A stretch of DNA of 64,000 nucleotides from Bacilli bacterium (GCA_017434825.1 JAFSGC010000005.1:1-64000); one strand, 5' to 3'; positions 53,266 through 62,115 are shown, counted from the first letter of the stretch. The notes: generated by a model not told the origin, from the sequence alone. A program made the numbers and translations.

Positions 53266-53996
53266 AAATACACCCACGAAATATAGTACGCATTTTGACA
53301 AGCCATATCAAAATTTACCTTATCATTAGCATCATATTTTTCAAATTTCTTATTAATATCAGATAAACCTGCTACCCCATTATAATGTTCATCTACCTTC
53401 TTGTAAATACATTCTGAATATTTACCTCTACCTACTGAAACAACATTATTTGAGTCAACTAAAGCATCTCCATTTTTAGCTTCATAAAATAAAGCGACTA
53501 ATATTCCATCATGGCTATGCCCACTATCAGGAACATCCAAAGTCGTTAAATAATAAGTAAGTTGACTATATCCATAATCATTTATATGAGTTTTGGTTCT
53601 ATCACACATTCCAGCATCTTCTGGATTATTATTTAAACATTTCTTTAAAGGAACAATATCTTCGTTTCTAATATACACTAATTGAGAAAATTTATATAAT
53701 TCACTCGCGTCCATAATAAGCGAACTATCAGAATAAATATCAGTTAAAATATTAAAAATAAAAACATATTTATCATTTGCATCTACCGCTTTATCAAATT
53801 TGACTGTATCTATTGATAACTTTAATACATCCGCAATATGTTTGGTTTTATAGATATACGAAATATCATCATGATATAATCTATTTTGTTCATTAATTAT
53901 AACTTTGCTAAATGCCGAATACAACAAAAGAAGTGTAGCCATTACAACTACAACAGTAATTATTGTCTCAATAAATATAAAACCCTTTTTGTTCAT
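53262..53996 (-). CDS. prepilin-like protein (first gene of the pseudopilin operon)
   Basis: 244 residues. Leader MNKKG, then FIFIETIITVVVVMATLL with Glu at mature position 5. The soluble domain is acidic and Tyr-rich with four Cys (KKCLN, GMCDR, SECIY, MACQN). No ribosome binding site of full strength is seen. It starts the three-gene operon. Confidence 0.85.
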   Translation of the reverse strand: MNKKGFIFIETIITVVVVMATLLLLYSAFSKVIINEQNRLYHDDISYIYKTKHIADVLKLSIDTVKFDKAVDANDKYVFIFNILTDIYSDSSLIMDASELYKFSQLVYIRNEDIVPLKKCLNNNPEDAGMCDRTKTHINDYGYSQLTYYLTTLDVPDSGHSHDGILVALFYEAKNGDALVDSNNVVSVGRGKYSECIYKKVDEHYNGVAGLSDINKKFEKYDANDKVNFDMACQNAYYISWVYL

Positions 53997-54057
53997 ATTC
54001 TTCTACCCTATATAAAATTATAGCAAACATTTTATCTTTTTTAAATAAAAATGCAAA

Positions 54058-54082
54058 AAATCAAGATTATTATTCTTGATTT
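54058..54082 (-). terminator. terminator of spoVID-ysxE
   Basis: AAATCAAGA pairs with TCTTGATTT around a 7-base loop; on the minus strand TTTTTT follows (54052-54057). It lies about 180 bases past the ysxE stop. Confidence 0.75.
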
Positions 54083-54126
54083 AACTTTATTTTAATTATC
54101 TTCATAAAATACAATAGGTGATTACT

Positions 54127-54300
54127 ATGCGACCATGTCGGCCAACTTTTAGTGTGATTTTAATTTTTATCCTTGGAATTTTAATATTTTATCAATTATT
54201 AATTACGTTTATCTTACCATTTCGTTTTAATGTTTTTGTTCTGATTGTAGAAATATGCTTATTATTCTTTTTGCTCGCCCGAATAATATGGCCCTATTAA
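54127..54300 (+). CDS. 57-residue membrane protein, uncertain
   Basis: ATG 54127 follows AGGTGA (54116-54121) and a possible -10 TACAAT (54110-54115). The product has an N-terminal MRPCRP and two hydrophobic helices (about 9-30 and 34-54). It overlaps the end of the convergent ysxE gene by 39 bases. No family is recognised. The good ribosome binding site is the main support. Confidence 0.5.
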   Translation: MRPCRPTFSVILIFILGILIFYQLLITFILPFRFNVFVLIVEICLLFFLLARIIWPY

Positions 54301-55155
54301 CTTTTCCGTAATATGAATGTAACTAACATTTTCTTTAACAACCTTGGTATTTAAAAATTCTTTTTCTTGAAATTCAAAATATAACGGTAAGCTAATTAAT
54401 ATGAATAAAAGTTTCCGCTCATAATCTAACAACTCGAAAGTATTAAAGTATTTTTCCATAAATGGAGTAAAATCCAAATTCAAATACTCAGTATGATATA
54501 AATGAATAAAATCGATTATAGGGGTATCTGTTTTATAAGCATCCCAACTAATTAAGGCAGTTTTATCTCTAGTTTCAATGAAATGATCAAGCGACAAGTT
54601 GTTATGTACTATAGCTACTCTAGCCTGGTCCTTTTCTTTAACAAGATCGTACCATAAATCTAATTCTTCTTTGCAAAAATTTAAACACTCTCGAAATTTG
54701 TAATAATTTCTTGAAAATAAGTATTTTCCGGGACTTAAATACTCTTCCTTACACGTACTTAAAAAAAGAGATTCATAATAGTTACTCAAATAACTTATGT
54801 TATTCCCTATCGATTCATAAATCTCTTTATAATCGTCTATAGATACTTTTTTGTAGTAAACCGTTTTATTATGAAGTGAAGCTAATAACTCTGCGAGATC
54901 AATTAACTTTTGTTCTTTAGGAATATTCTCTTCCTCAAGATATTCAAAAACATTTTCTTCATTACGATAATTTTTTATTATTTCCGGATAATTATTAAAT
55001 CCACGATTTTCCAAATAATTAAATAACGAAAACAAATCTTTTTGCTGTTTTTTTACAACAAACTTCCCAGATGTACTTTCGACGATTGTCACATTCTTAT
55101 TTAATGTATACCGATATGGTTTATAAACACTTTTTAATATTTCTAAACTACTCAT
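54262..55155 (-). CDS. ysxE: YsxE/CotS-like spore coat kinase-fold protein
   Basis: 297 residues of aminoglycoside-phosphotransferase-like fold. It has an N-lobe with SGKFVVKKQQ, a catalytic-loop equivalent VHNNLSLDHF and a DFG-equivalent TPIIDF. The catalytic Asp of HxD is Asn, so phosphotransfer is doubtful, as in other CotS-group proteins. It overlaps the spoVID-like gene by 8 bases, and Bacillus also has spoVID-ysxE in this order, which supports both calls. The likely role is in spore coat assembly. Confidence 0.82.
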   Translation of the reverse strand: MSSLEILKSVYKPYRYTLNKNVTIVESTSGKFVVKKQQKDLFSLFNYLENRGFNNYPEIIKNYRNEENVFEYLEEENIPKEQKLIDLAELLASLHNKTVYYKKVSIDDYKEIYESIGNNISYLSNYYESLFLSTCKEEYLSPGKYLFSRNYYKFRECLNFCKEELDLWYDLVKEKDQARVAIVHNNLSLDHFIETRDKTALISWDAYKTDTPIIDFIHLYHTEYLNLDFTPFMEKYFNTFELLDYERKLLFILISLPLYFEFQEKEFLNTKVVKENVSYIHITEKLIGPYYSGEQKE

Positions 55156-55849
55156 TGATAATTGGAATAATTAACTTCATGTCTTTAGCCAAATTAGATA
55201 CATCATTAATTTTTTCAATATCATCTTTTGTTACCTTGTATTGTAATGCAATTGTTTCAATTGTTTCATTTTCTTTTACTACATGAATATGATATGTCAT
55301 ATAGTCATTTTCAGTCTCTAAAGCAGACACCATCTCTGGAGCAATTACCTCGGTAATTTCGTCTCTATCATCTTCGATTATTTCAGGATTAGAAATTACT
55401 TCTTGAATTACTTCTACTGGGGCTTCAATAATTCTATCTTCAGGATCACTAATAACCACAATTGGGTTAGTATCCTCAATTAAATCCAAAGGGTCTTCTT
55501 CAATTACTTCTTCCTCAATAATCTCTTCTCGAACATCATCCGCAGTTACAATATAATCAATTTTAACAACCATTTCTGATTCATCCATATCATATGTAAA
55601 ATTATCAATACTAAATTCTAAAGAATCATTTTCAATTCTTGTAGTTAGCTCAACATTAAAAGGTATTGTAAATTTAAAATCTGAAGTGTTTACACTAAGT
55701 TCATGTTCTTTATATGTTCCACTTACTATAAAATTACCAAGAATTTCCGAATCATTTTTCGTAATTTCATGCTCTAATGAAATGCTACATATTTCTTTAA
55801 CTGTTCCAGGAAACTTCACTTTGCTTTCAAATGGTATTATACAGTTCAT
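55148..55849 (-). CDS. spoVID: SpoVID-like spore coat morphogenesis protein with LysM domain
   Basis: 233 residues, less than half of Bacillus SpoVID. ATG 55849 follows AGGAGATGAT; a longer frame is rejected. The N-terminal beta domain (about 1-105; VKFPGTVKEICSISLEHEI, EILGNFIVSG) matches the SpoVID/SipL start, an acidic Ile/Glu/Pro-rich linker follows (about 108-180), and a C-terminal LysM domain (about 185-233; HVVKENETIETIALQYKV) ends the protein. In Bacillus SpoVID links SpoIVA to the coat. It is followed by ysxE. Much of the missing length is in the linker. Confidence 0.85.
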   Translation of the reverse strand: MNCIIPFESKVKFPGTVKEICSISLEHEITKNDSEILGNFIVSGTYKEHELSVNTSDFKFTIPFNVELTTRIENDSLEFSIDNFTYDMDESEMVVKIDYIVTADDVREEIIEEEVIEEDPLDLIEDTNPIVVISDPEDRIIEAPVEVIQEVISNPEIIEDDRDEITEVIAPEMVSALETENDYMTYHIHVVKENETIETIALQYKVTKDDIEKINDVSNLAKDMKLIIPIINE

Positions 55850-55867
55850 CTTATCATCTCCTACAAA

Positions 55868-55893
55868 AAGATATGCATAAAAAAAGAGATTAT
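55868..55893 (-). promoter_or_regulatory. candidate sigma-E promoter of spoVID
   Basis: On the minus strand ATA (55891-55893), 15 bases, CATATCTT (55868-55875), resembling the sigma-E form (ATA ... CATAnnnT). It lies inside the dtd terminator hairpin. Speculative. Confidence 0.35.
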
Positions 55894-55913
55894 TCATTTA
55901 TTAATCTCTTTTT
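55881..55913 (-). terminator. terminator of comN-rel-dtd
   Basis: AAAAAGAGATTA (55881-55892) pairs with TAATCTCTTTTT (55902-55913). It gives U-runs on the minus strand after dtd and overlaps its stop codon. Confidence 0.85.
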
Positions 55914-56361
55914 ATTTTCCGTTTTCTTTAGAATCAATAATAATTGTAACTGGTCCATCATTTAAAATATTCACTTTCATATCCGCTCCAAATTTACCAG
56001 TTACACATGGTACATGTTCCCTTAATTTTTCGTTAAACTCATCATATAAAATTGTTGACTCATCACCTTTTAATGCTTTTAAGTAAGAAGGACGATTGCC
56101 TTTTACGGTGTCAGCATATAAAGTAAATTGTGATATGGATAGTATGCTTCCACCAACATCTAGTACCGACTTATTCATAACGCCGTTTTCGTCATCAAAA
56201 ATTCTTAAATTAACAATTTTTCTTACAATGTAATCGATATCTGATGATGTATCTCCTTGAGTAAAACAAGAAAAAACTACTAAGCCACTTTCTATTTCAT
56301 TATAAACAGCCCCGTCAATAGAAACATTACTCTTACCACTTCTTTGTATTAATACTTTCAT
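55912..56361 (-). CDS. dtd: D-aminoacyl-tRNA deacylase
   Basis: 149 residues. The diagnostic motifs SQFTLYAD (catalytic Thr loop) and NDGPVT (Gly-cisPro-type selector) are present, plus MKVLIQRSGKSNVSID at the start. It removes D-amino acids or Gly from mischarged tRNAs. Its ATG overlaps the rel stop (ATGA), the standard rel-dtd order in Bacillota. Confidence 0.96.
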   Translation of the reverse strand: MKVLIQRSGKSNVSIDGAVYNEIESGLVVFSCFTQGDTSSDIDYIVRKIVNLRIFDDENGVMNKSVLDVGGSILSISQFTLYADTVKGNRPSYLKALKGDESTILYDEFNEKLREHVPCVTGKFGADMKVNILNDGPVTIIIDSKENGK

Positions 56362-58466
56362 TTTCTTCTTACATCCTTTACATATCTAAGCTTACGCATA
56401 TTCTTAATTACATTATCAATATCCTCAGTATTTTTTACTTTCAAATCTATTCGATAAGTATTTTCTTTTTGTGTATCAATTGTAACTATATTTAAATTTT
56501 CTGTGGTAATAACTGCAATTAAGTCAGATAACGGATTCTTATCACTAGATACTTTTACAATAAGACTAGTAAAGTATTGATTATCACTCTTGCCAGACCA
56601 AGAAACATCAACCATTCTATCACTATACATCGATACATTAGGACAATCCTTTCGATGGATAGCAATTCCCGCTCCCTTTGTGATAAACCCAACTATTTCA
56701 TCATTTTTAACTGGATGACAGCATTTTGCCAAATGAGTTAGTATTGATACCTTATTGTCTACTAAAATGTCAGATTTGTGATTAAAATTAACATTAGAGG
56801 TTCTCTTAATTACTAACGAATCTTCTGCTTCTTCACTACCAGTAACATAATTAATAATAAAATTAGCAGTGTATCTGAATGAACCAATTGAAACATAGAT
56901 ATCTTCAAGATCTTTAAGTTTTAATCCATTACATATCTCCTCAATGTTTTCATTAGATAGAATTTCATTTATTGATAATTTTCTTTTTCTTAATTCTTTT
57001 TCTAAAATACTCTTACCCTTAGCAATATATTCTTCTTTATCAATCTTAGAAAAATAAGCTTTAATTTTATTTTTTGCTTGGCTAGTTTTAACTATATTTA
57101 GCCAATCTTTATTTGGCTTTGCATTTGGATTAGTCATTACTTTAACAATGTCATTTTCTTTTAAAACACTATTAATCGGAACCATTTGATCATTAACAAT
57201 AGCACCTACCATAGTATCTCCTACTTTTGAATGAATACGATATGCAAAGTCTATTGGAGTAGAGCCTTTAGGAAGTTCTACAACATCTCCCTTTGGTGTA
57301 AATACATAAATCAAATCACTTAAAATATCACTATCGATTACCGATGCAAACTCTGTATCTGCACTATTTTCAGTATTTTCAATTATACTACGATATAACT
57401 CTAGCTTTTGTTCCATCATAGTTTGAATCTTTTTAGCACCTTTTTCTTTATAAGACCAGTGCGAAGCAATACCCTTTTCAGCAATTTCATCCATTTCATA
57501 AGTTCTTATTTGGACTTCATAAAGCATTCCGCCTTCGCCAAAAACAGTCGTATGTAACGATTGATACATATTCTCTTTTGGAACAGCAATATAATCCTTG
57601 AAACGATTTTGCATAGGACGATATTTTGAATGGATAATTCCAATTACAGCATAGCAATCACTTTCTTTTTCTACAAAAATACGTAACGCTAAAATATCAT
57701 AAATGTTTTCCCATTTTTTTCCATTGCTTAACTTATTATAAATACTATATACGCTCTTAACTCGACCTTTAATTTCAAATTTAATGTTATTATCAATTAA
57801 AAGATGAGAAAGACTTTCCTTCATTTCTTGTAATGATTCATTTAAACCTTCGACAGTATCGTTTAACTTTTCTAAAATGTCATTATATACTTCAGGTTTC
57901 AAATAATATAAACATAAGTTTTCTAATTCACTTTTTATAGAGTTAATACCTAATCTGTGAGCTATTGGAACTAAAACAGATAAAGTCTCATTAGCTACCT
58001 TCTTTTGGTGTTCTTTTGATAGACACTCCATAGTTCTCATATTATGCAAACGATCAGCAAGTTTAATAAATAACACCCTTACATCTTCACATAATCCAAC
58101 CATAACCTTACGTAAATATATGGCTCCATTTTCACTTTGATCTACCATTTCCAAACGATTAATTTTAGCAACAGATTTAATAATGGTATAGACATCATCG
58201 CCAAACTCCTGAAGAATCATCTCAGTATCATAATCATCTTTATCAGCACCTTCATGTAACAAGGCACTAACTATTGTAGTTGTGTCTACATTTAAATCTA
58301 AAAGAATATTGGCAACTTCCAAACAATGGCTGATTTCTGGATCCCCATTTTTTCTTACACGATCTTTTAATGTCTCAGCAGCTAATTCATACGCTTTTTT
58401 AATAACCGGAATATCATCAGGATTCTTAATTTTTAATAATAATTTTTCTATAGTAATAGTAAACAC
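56358..58466 (-). CDS. rel: bifunctional-type (p)ppGpp synthetase/hydrolase Rel
   Basis: 702 residues: HD hydrolase domain (about 40-180), synthetase (about 220-340), TGS (about 375-435) and ACT (about 630-702). The synthetase motifs KDYIAVPKENMYQSLHT and EVQIRTYEMDEIAEKG are intact. In the hydrolase the first His (SHCLEVANI) and ADRLHNMRT are kept, but the core HDxxED reads HEGADK (H71, E72), so the metal Asp is Glu and the catalytic Glu-Asp pair is Asp-Lys. Hydrolysis may be weak or lost. It lies 5 bases after comN and overlaps dtd. Confidence 0.95.
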   Translation of the reverse strand: MFTITIEKLLLKIKNPDDIPVIKKAYELAAETLKDRVRKNGDPEISHCLEVANILLDLNVDTTTIVSALLHEGADKDDYDTEMILQEFGDDVYTIIKSVAKINRLEMVDQSENGAIYLRKVMVGLCEDVRVLFIKLADRLHNMRTMECLSKEHQKKVANETLSVLVPIAHRLGINSIKSELENLCLYYLKPEVYNDILEKLNDTVEGLNESLQEMKESLSHLLIDNNIKFEIKGRVKSVYSIYNKLSNGKKWENIYDILALRIFVEKESDCYAVIGIIHSKYRPMQNRFKDYIAVPKENMYQSLHTTVFGEGGMLYEVQIRTYEMDEIAEKGIASHWSYKEKGAKKIQTMMEQKLELYRSIIENTENSADTEFASVIDSDILSDLIYVFTPKGDVVELPKGSTPIDFAYRIHSKVGDTMVGAIVNDQMVPINSVLKENDIVKVMTNPNAKPNKDWLNIVKTSQAKNKIKAYFSKIDKEEYIAKGKSILEKELRKRKLSINEILSNENIEEICNGLKLKDLEDIYVSIGSFRYTANFIINYVTGSEEAEDSLVIKRTSNVNFNHKSDILVDNKVSILTHLAKCCHPVKNDEIVGFITKGAGIAIHRKDCPNVSMYSDRMVDVSWSGKSDNQYFTSLIVKVSSDKNPLSDLIAVITTENLNIVTIDTQKENTYRIDLKVKNTEDIDNVIKNMRKLRYVKDVRRK

Positions 58467-58471
58467 ATCCT

Positions 58472-58711
58472 TTATTTTGTTTTATTTATAAAATTCTTTA
58501 ACTTTAATTCATCAACATTCATAATATCATTAACCATATCATAGATACTAAGACTCGTATTATTGGACCAAACATTTTCTTTAAGAAAATTCCATAGATC
58601 AATTTCTCTAACGTCAATACCTCGATACTTTAGTTCTCCTTTTTTAGTATTAAAAGCAGGATATAATCTTGTATATAATTCATTTAATGATTTAAATTTA
58701 ATTTCTTCCAT
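58472..58711 (-). CDS. comN: ComN-like post-transcriptional regulator
   Basis: 79 residues. LYPAFNTKKGELKYRGI, DLWNFLKENVW and LSIYDMVNDIM match the ComN (YrzD) family, a small helical protein that affects comE mRNA in Bacillus. The genomic position supports it: Bacillus comN lies beside spoVB and near relA and dtd, as here. It is the first gene of comN-rel-dtd. Confidence 0.82.
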   Translation of the reverse strand: MEEIKFKSLNELYTRLYPAFNTKKGELKYRGIDVREIDLWNFLKENVWSNNTSLSIYDMVNDIMNVDELKLKNFINKTK

Positions 58712-58740
58712 AATAAAAATTTATCTTTCTTTCCATAAAT

Positions 58741-58769
58741 ATTATACTAAATTGAAGCATTTTATTCAA
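58741..58769 (-). promoter_or_regulatory. promoter of comN-rel-dtd
   Basis: On the minus strand TTGAAT (58764-58769), 17 bases, TATAAT (58741-58746), about 30 bases before the comN ATG. Confidence 0.75.
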
Positions 58770-58826
58770 CTTCAGCAATCTAAATTTATTAATAATTATT
58801 TATTAAATTTAATATTATTTATTACA

Positions 58827-60134
58827 ATGAAAATTTTCAAAAATAAATTTATTACATCAACTTTTATCCTAATTCTAAGTGGTATGGCAACTAAAGTATT
58901 GGGATTAATTATAAAAATAATCTTTACAAGAATTGTTGGTACCACAACAATAAGCTTATATACAATTGTTATGCCCACTTATTCTTTATTACTAACTATA
59001 AGCACTATGGCGATGCCAACAACAATTTCCAAATTAATATCGCAGAAAAATGATCCTAAAGTATTAAATAGTGCCACAATACTAATACTTTTACTTAACG
59101 CAGTTCTAATTATCGCAATGTTTATTTTAAGTCCATTTATAGCTAACAATTTATTAAAAGAACCCGATGCCTACCCTTTACTAATCGCAATGTCTTTGAC
59201 ACTACCATTTGCTTCTCTAGCTTGTATTTTAAAAGGATATTATTACGGAAAACAAAAAATGATTCCTCATGTTGTTTCTAATACAGTTGAACAAATCATT
59301 AGACTAACATTAGTTATCACCGTTATGCCTATTTTAATCAAGAAATCTTACGTACACGCAGCTACCGGATTAATTTTTACTTCTTTTTTTACAGAGCTTG
59401 CATCAATAATTGTATTCTTACTATTTATGAATAAGAAAGATGCTATTAATCTTGCCAAAATCAAGTATAACTCAAACGACGCCAAAGACATCCTTTCCCT
59501 ATCTGTCCCAAGTGTTGCAAGTAGAATCGTCGGAAATATTTGCTATTTCTTTGAACCAATCATTTTAACAAATGTCCTTTTGCATTCAGGCTACTCCGGA
59601 AGTTATATATTAACTCAATATGGAGCGTATAACGCTTATGCAATATCTACGTTAACTATCCCTTCTTTTTTTGTTACTGCTATCGCTTCAGCGCTCATTC
59701 CCGAAGTTTCCAAATACATCGAAACAAAAGATTATTTACTAGTGAAAAAAAGACTTAAACAAGCCTTTATTTTTACATTTTTAATTGGTTTATCTTTCAC
59801 TTTTATAATATTTGTCTTTAGAAATAATCTACTATCATTTTTGTATAACACAACACTAGGTTCGGATTATATTCGTATTTTAGCCCCGTTTTTTATTCTG
59901 TTTTATTTTGAGGCAGTATTTGCATCTTTTATGCAGGCAATTGGAAAAGCAAACATCACTCTTAAAATTACAATTATAGGATCTATTATAAAGCTTCTTT
60001 GTATCGCAGGACTATCTCTATTAAAAATCGGACTGTATTCATTAGTCATCGCAGAAATATTAAACATTATTTTAGTAGTATTCTTAAATTATTTATATAT
60101 GAAATTATTTTTTATAAATCTTAATGACAAATAA
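58827..60134 (+). CDS. spoVB: SpoVB-like lipid II/polysaccharide flippase family protein
   Basis: 435 residues from ATG 58827, with about 12 membrane helices. The longer frame runs into comN antisense and is rejected. The N-terminus STFILILSGMATKVLGLIIK and AMPTTISKLI match the SpoVB/MurJ/MATE-like group. It is about 80 residues shorter than usual, mostly at the C-terminus. The ATG has no ribosome binding site. In Bacillus spoVB is needed for the spore cortex, and related proteins flip lipid II. Its neighbour comN is as expected. It overlaps the convergent gene by 30 bases. Confidence 0.85.
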   Translation: MKIFKNKFITSTFILILSGMATKVLGLIIKIIFTRIVGTTTISLYTIVMPTYSLLLTISTMAMPTTISKLISQKNDPKVLNSATILILLLNAVLIIAMFILSPFIANNLLKEPDAYPLLIAMSLTLPFASLACILKGYYYGKQKMIPHVVSNTVEQIIRLTLVITVMPILIKKSYVHAATGLIFTSFFTELASIIVFLLFMNKKDAINLAKIKYNSNDAKDILSLSVPSVASRIVGNICYFFEPIILTNVLLHSGYSGSYILTQYGAYNAYAISTLTIPSFFVTAIASALIPEVSKYIETKDYLLVKKRLKQAFIFTFLIGLSFTFIIFVFRNNLLSFLYNTTLGSDYIRILAPFFILFYFEAVFASFMQAIGKANITLKITIIGSIIKLLCIAGLSLLKIGLYSLVIAEILNIILVVFLNYLYMKLFFINLNDK

Positions 60135-60479
60135 ATCTTTACAAGACTCATTTTTATCATAAATAGTATTATTAATTATTGGTATCATATGATAATAATC
60201 TTTTTTGTCATAACAAAATACAATATGTGAACCATTATCTAAATTTAAATCTTTGACAAGCATATCATAACCATAAGATATTGGCATAATTTTATGATTT
60301 AACATATAAGTTTCAAAAACATCAATATCATTATACGAATCTTTTTGCAAACTAAATTGTATATCACACAATTCTTTAAATACATCATCATATTCTTTAT
60401 TAAGTAATTTACAAAAACTTCTTACAACACAATTACTTTTACCTTCATAATTAGAAATATTAAACTGACAAAACTGCAT
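60105..60479 (-). CDS. small papain-fold-like protein, putative cysteine peptidase
   Basis: 124 residues, AAAGGA before ATG 60479. NCVVRSFCKLL early and GSHIVFCYD ... YYHMIPIINNTIYDKNES late give the Cys-helix and His-(I/V)-x-(Asp/Asn) pattern of a papain/C39-like fold that is common in phage and Bacillota proteins. A candidate pair is Cys17 with the His in YYHMI. Substrate and pathway are unknown. No partner gene is obvious. Confidence 0.65.
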   Translation of the reverse strand: MQFCQFNISNYEGKSNCVVRSFCKLLNKEYDDVFKELCDIQFSLQKDSYNDIDVFETYMLNHKIMPISYGYDMLVKDLNLDNGSHIVFCYDKKDYYHMIPIINNTIYDKNESCKDLFVIKIYKK

Positions 60480-60516
60480 AAAAATCCTTTCTATCGTTAG
60501 ATCATAGAGCTATTAT

Positions 60517-62058
60517 TTATTGGCACGCAGATTCCCCACTTATAGAGCCATACTTATTTTGTCCCTTCGTTCTAGTCAATACGTATGTGATTTGTTTGTT
60601 ACCATTTGTTGTATTAGAGAATACTAAATAATTGCCTGATACCCAGAATGATGCATCTTGATTTAAACGATATTCACCGCCACCGTCATAACTTGCCATT
60701 AACCTATAATTCCACGGATCATATCCGAATGACATGTATGACCACATGTCTATGCTATAATATATTTTAAAACATACATCTGAATAACCTGGGTAATACC
60801 ATACTCCTTTAACTTGATCTATACTTGTTACGTTTGTTCTAGTTTCATCAATAATTATTTCTGGTAATTGTACACCATTTACTTCTGAAGCAGGAATTGT
60901 TATTTTTTTGGGTTCGTTTACTGTTACGGTATTGGTTGCAAAATTGTCGTTACACGTTACCTTCACTTCATATGTACCCGGCTTTTTATTACTAATTTGC
61001 GATACATCAATTATGCAATTCAAATTATCATTCAATTCAAAATAATGTTTTGCTTCAAATGGTATGTTGCCATTATAGTCAATTGTTATATTTTGTTTTG
61101 GTTCTATTTTTGTATTTCTAGGTTTGGGTTCTTCTTCGACAGAATTGTTGGTTCCGTTATTATTATGATTCCCGCTGCTTCCATTATTACTTTTATTATC
61201 ATTGTTGTTTCTGTCTTCTTTGGCACCTTCTTTTTTTATAGCTTCTTTTATTATTTCATTTTCATTATATAAGTCTTCTTCTTCATACCCTATTTCTTTT
61301 AATGCCACAGATAAAGCGTTCATTTCCCTTATGCTTTCTAAATAGTTTACTTTTTTATTTAACATTAAATTATTTATTATTATTTCCAACGATTCTGCCG
61401 ATATAGACATTCCAATAGATGCGTTGTCTGTTGCATATGTATTGATTCCCAGCAATTCTCCTTTAGCATTTATTAACGGGCCACCTGAGTTACCAACATT
61501 TAGTGATATATCTGATTGCAAGAATTCTATGCCGGCTGCACTTCTTCTTGCGGATAATATTCCCTTCGTTGTAGTTGCTTCACCCTCTAAAGCATAAGCA
61601 AAACCGATTGCATATACATCATTTGTAACTTTTAACTCTAATGTGTTAGCAAAACTCATAGCTTTTATTTTGGGCGCTTCTACAGCTAATAAAGCGATAT
61701 CTGATTTGATATCATTGCTTACCAATTGTGCTGTTACTTTATCTCCATTATGATAACTTACAGTTATTTCACCTTTTATGTCGACAATATGACTATTGGT
61801 TACTAGATACCCACTTTCGTGAAAAAAACCAGTTCCTATAATTACGTGTTTATCAGTGACTTTATTTGATATTCTAACTGTATTTTCTTTTATTAACTCT
61901 GTTGCTAATGCAGAATTTGAACTTGATAATGGTTTTATTTTCTCAATACCATTAATCTCTATGTCCTTTTGATTAGACAGACACAAAAACAATATAATAC
62001 CAGTTGCCAATAATAATATCGTACATATTGTTCCTATTATTATTTTCTTTTTATTCAT
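60517..62058 (-). CDS. membrane-anchored HtrA-like serine protease with Ig-like tail
   Basis: 513 residues. One N-terminal membrane helix (7-27) precedes a trypsin-like S1C domain with the triad H90 (TNSHIV), D120 (KSDIALL) and S191 (GNSGGP). In place of the PDZ domain there is a low-complexity Asn/Ser/Gly/Lys linker (about 278-310), a beta domain like an Ig-type fold (about 325-385, two Cys) and a Trp/Tyr-rich C-terminal domain (about 400-513). It acts on the cell surface, with the tail probably selecting the substrate or wall contact. GAGGG precedes ATG 62058. Confidence 0.9.
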   Translation of the reverse strand: MNKKKIIIGTICTILLLATGIILFLCLSNQKDIEINGIEKIKPLSSSNSALATELIKENTVRISNKVTDKHVIIGTGFFHESGYLVTNSHIVDIKGEITVSYHNGDKVTAQLVSNDIKSDIALLAVEAPKIKAMSFANTLELKVTNDVYAIGFAYALEGEATTTKGILSARRSAAGIEFLQSDISLNVGNSGGPLINAKGELLGINTYATDNASIGMSISAESLEIIINNLMLNKKVNYLESIREMNALSVALKEIGYEEEDLYNENEIIKEAIKKEGAKEDRNNNDNKSNNGSSGNHNNNGTNNSVEEEPKPRNTKIEPKQNITIDYNGNIPFEAKHYFELNDNLNCIIDVSQISNKKPGTYEVKVTCNDNFATNTVTVNEPKKITIPASEVNGVQLPEIIIDETRTNVTSIDQVKGVWYYPGYSDVCFKIYYSIDMWSYMSFGYDPWNYRLMASYDGGGEYRLNQDASFWVSGNYLVFSNTTNGNKQITYVLTRTKGQNKYGSISGESACQ

Positions 62059-62079
62059 CTATATCCCTCATTTAACTAA

Positions 62080-62088
62080 AGTATAACA
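62080..62088 (-). promoter_or_regulatory. extended -10 promoter of the HtrA-like gene
   Basis: On the minus strand TG (62087-62088), one base, TATACT (62080-62085), directly after the T-run of the preceding terminator, the same fused arrangement as at 1348 and 5157. Confidence 0.65.
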
Positions 62089-62089
62089 A

Positions 62090-62115
62090 AAAAGGCTAGA
62101 TTTCTCTAGCCTTTT
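62090..62115 (-). terminator. terminator upstream of the HtrA-like gene
   Basis: AAAAGGCTAGA (62090-62100), TTTC loop, TCTAGCCTTTT (62105-62115), a perfect 11-bp stem that ends the 62133-62762 gene. Confidence 0.88.
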
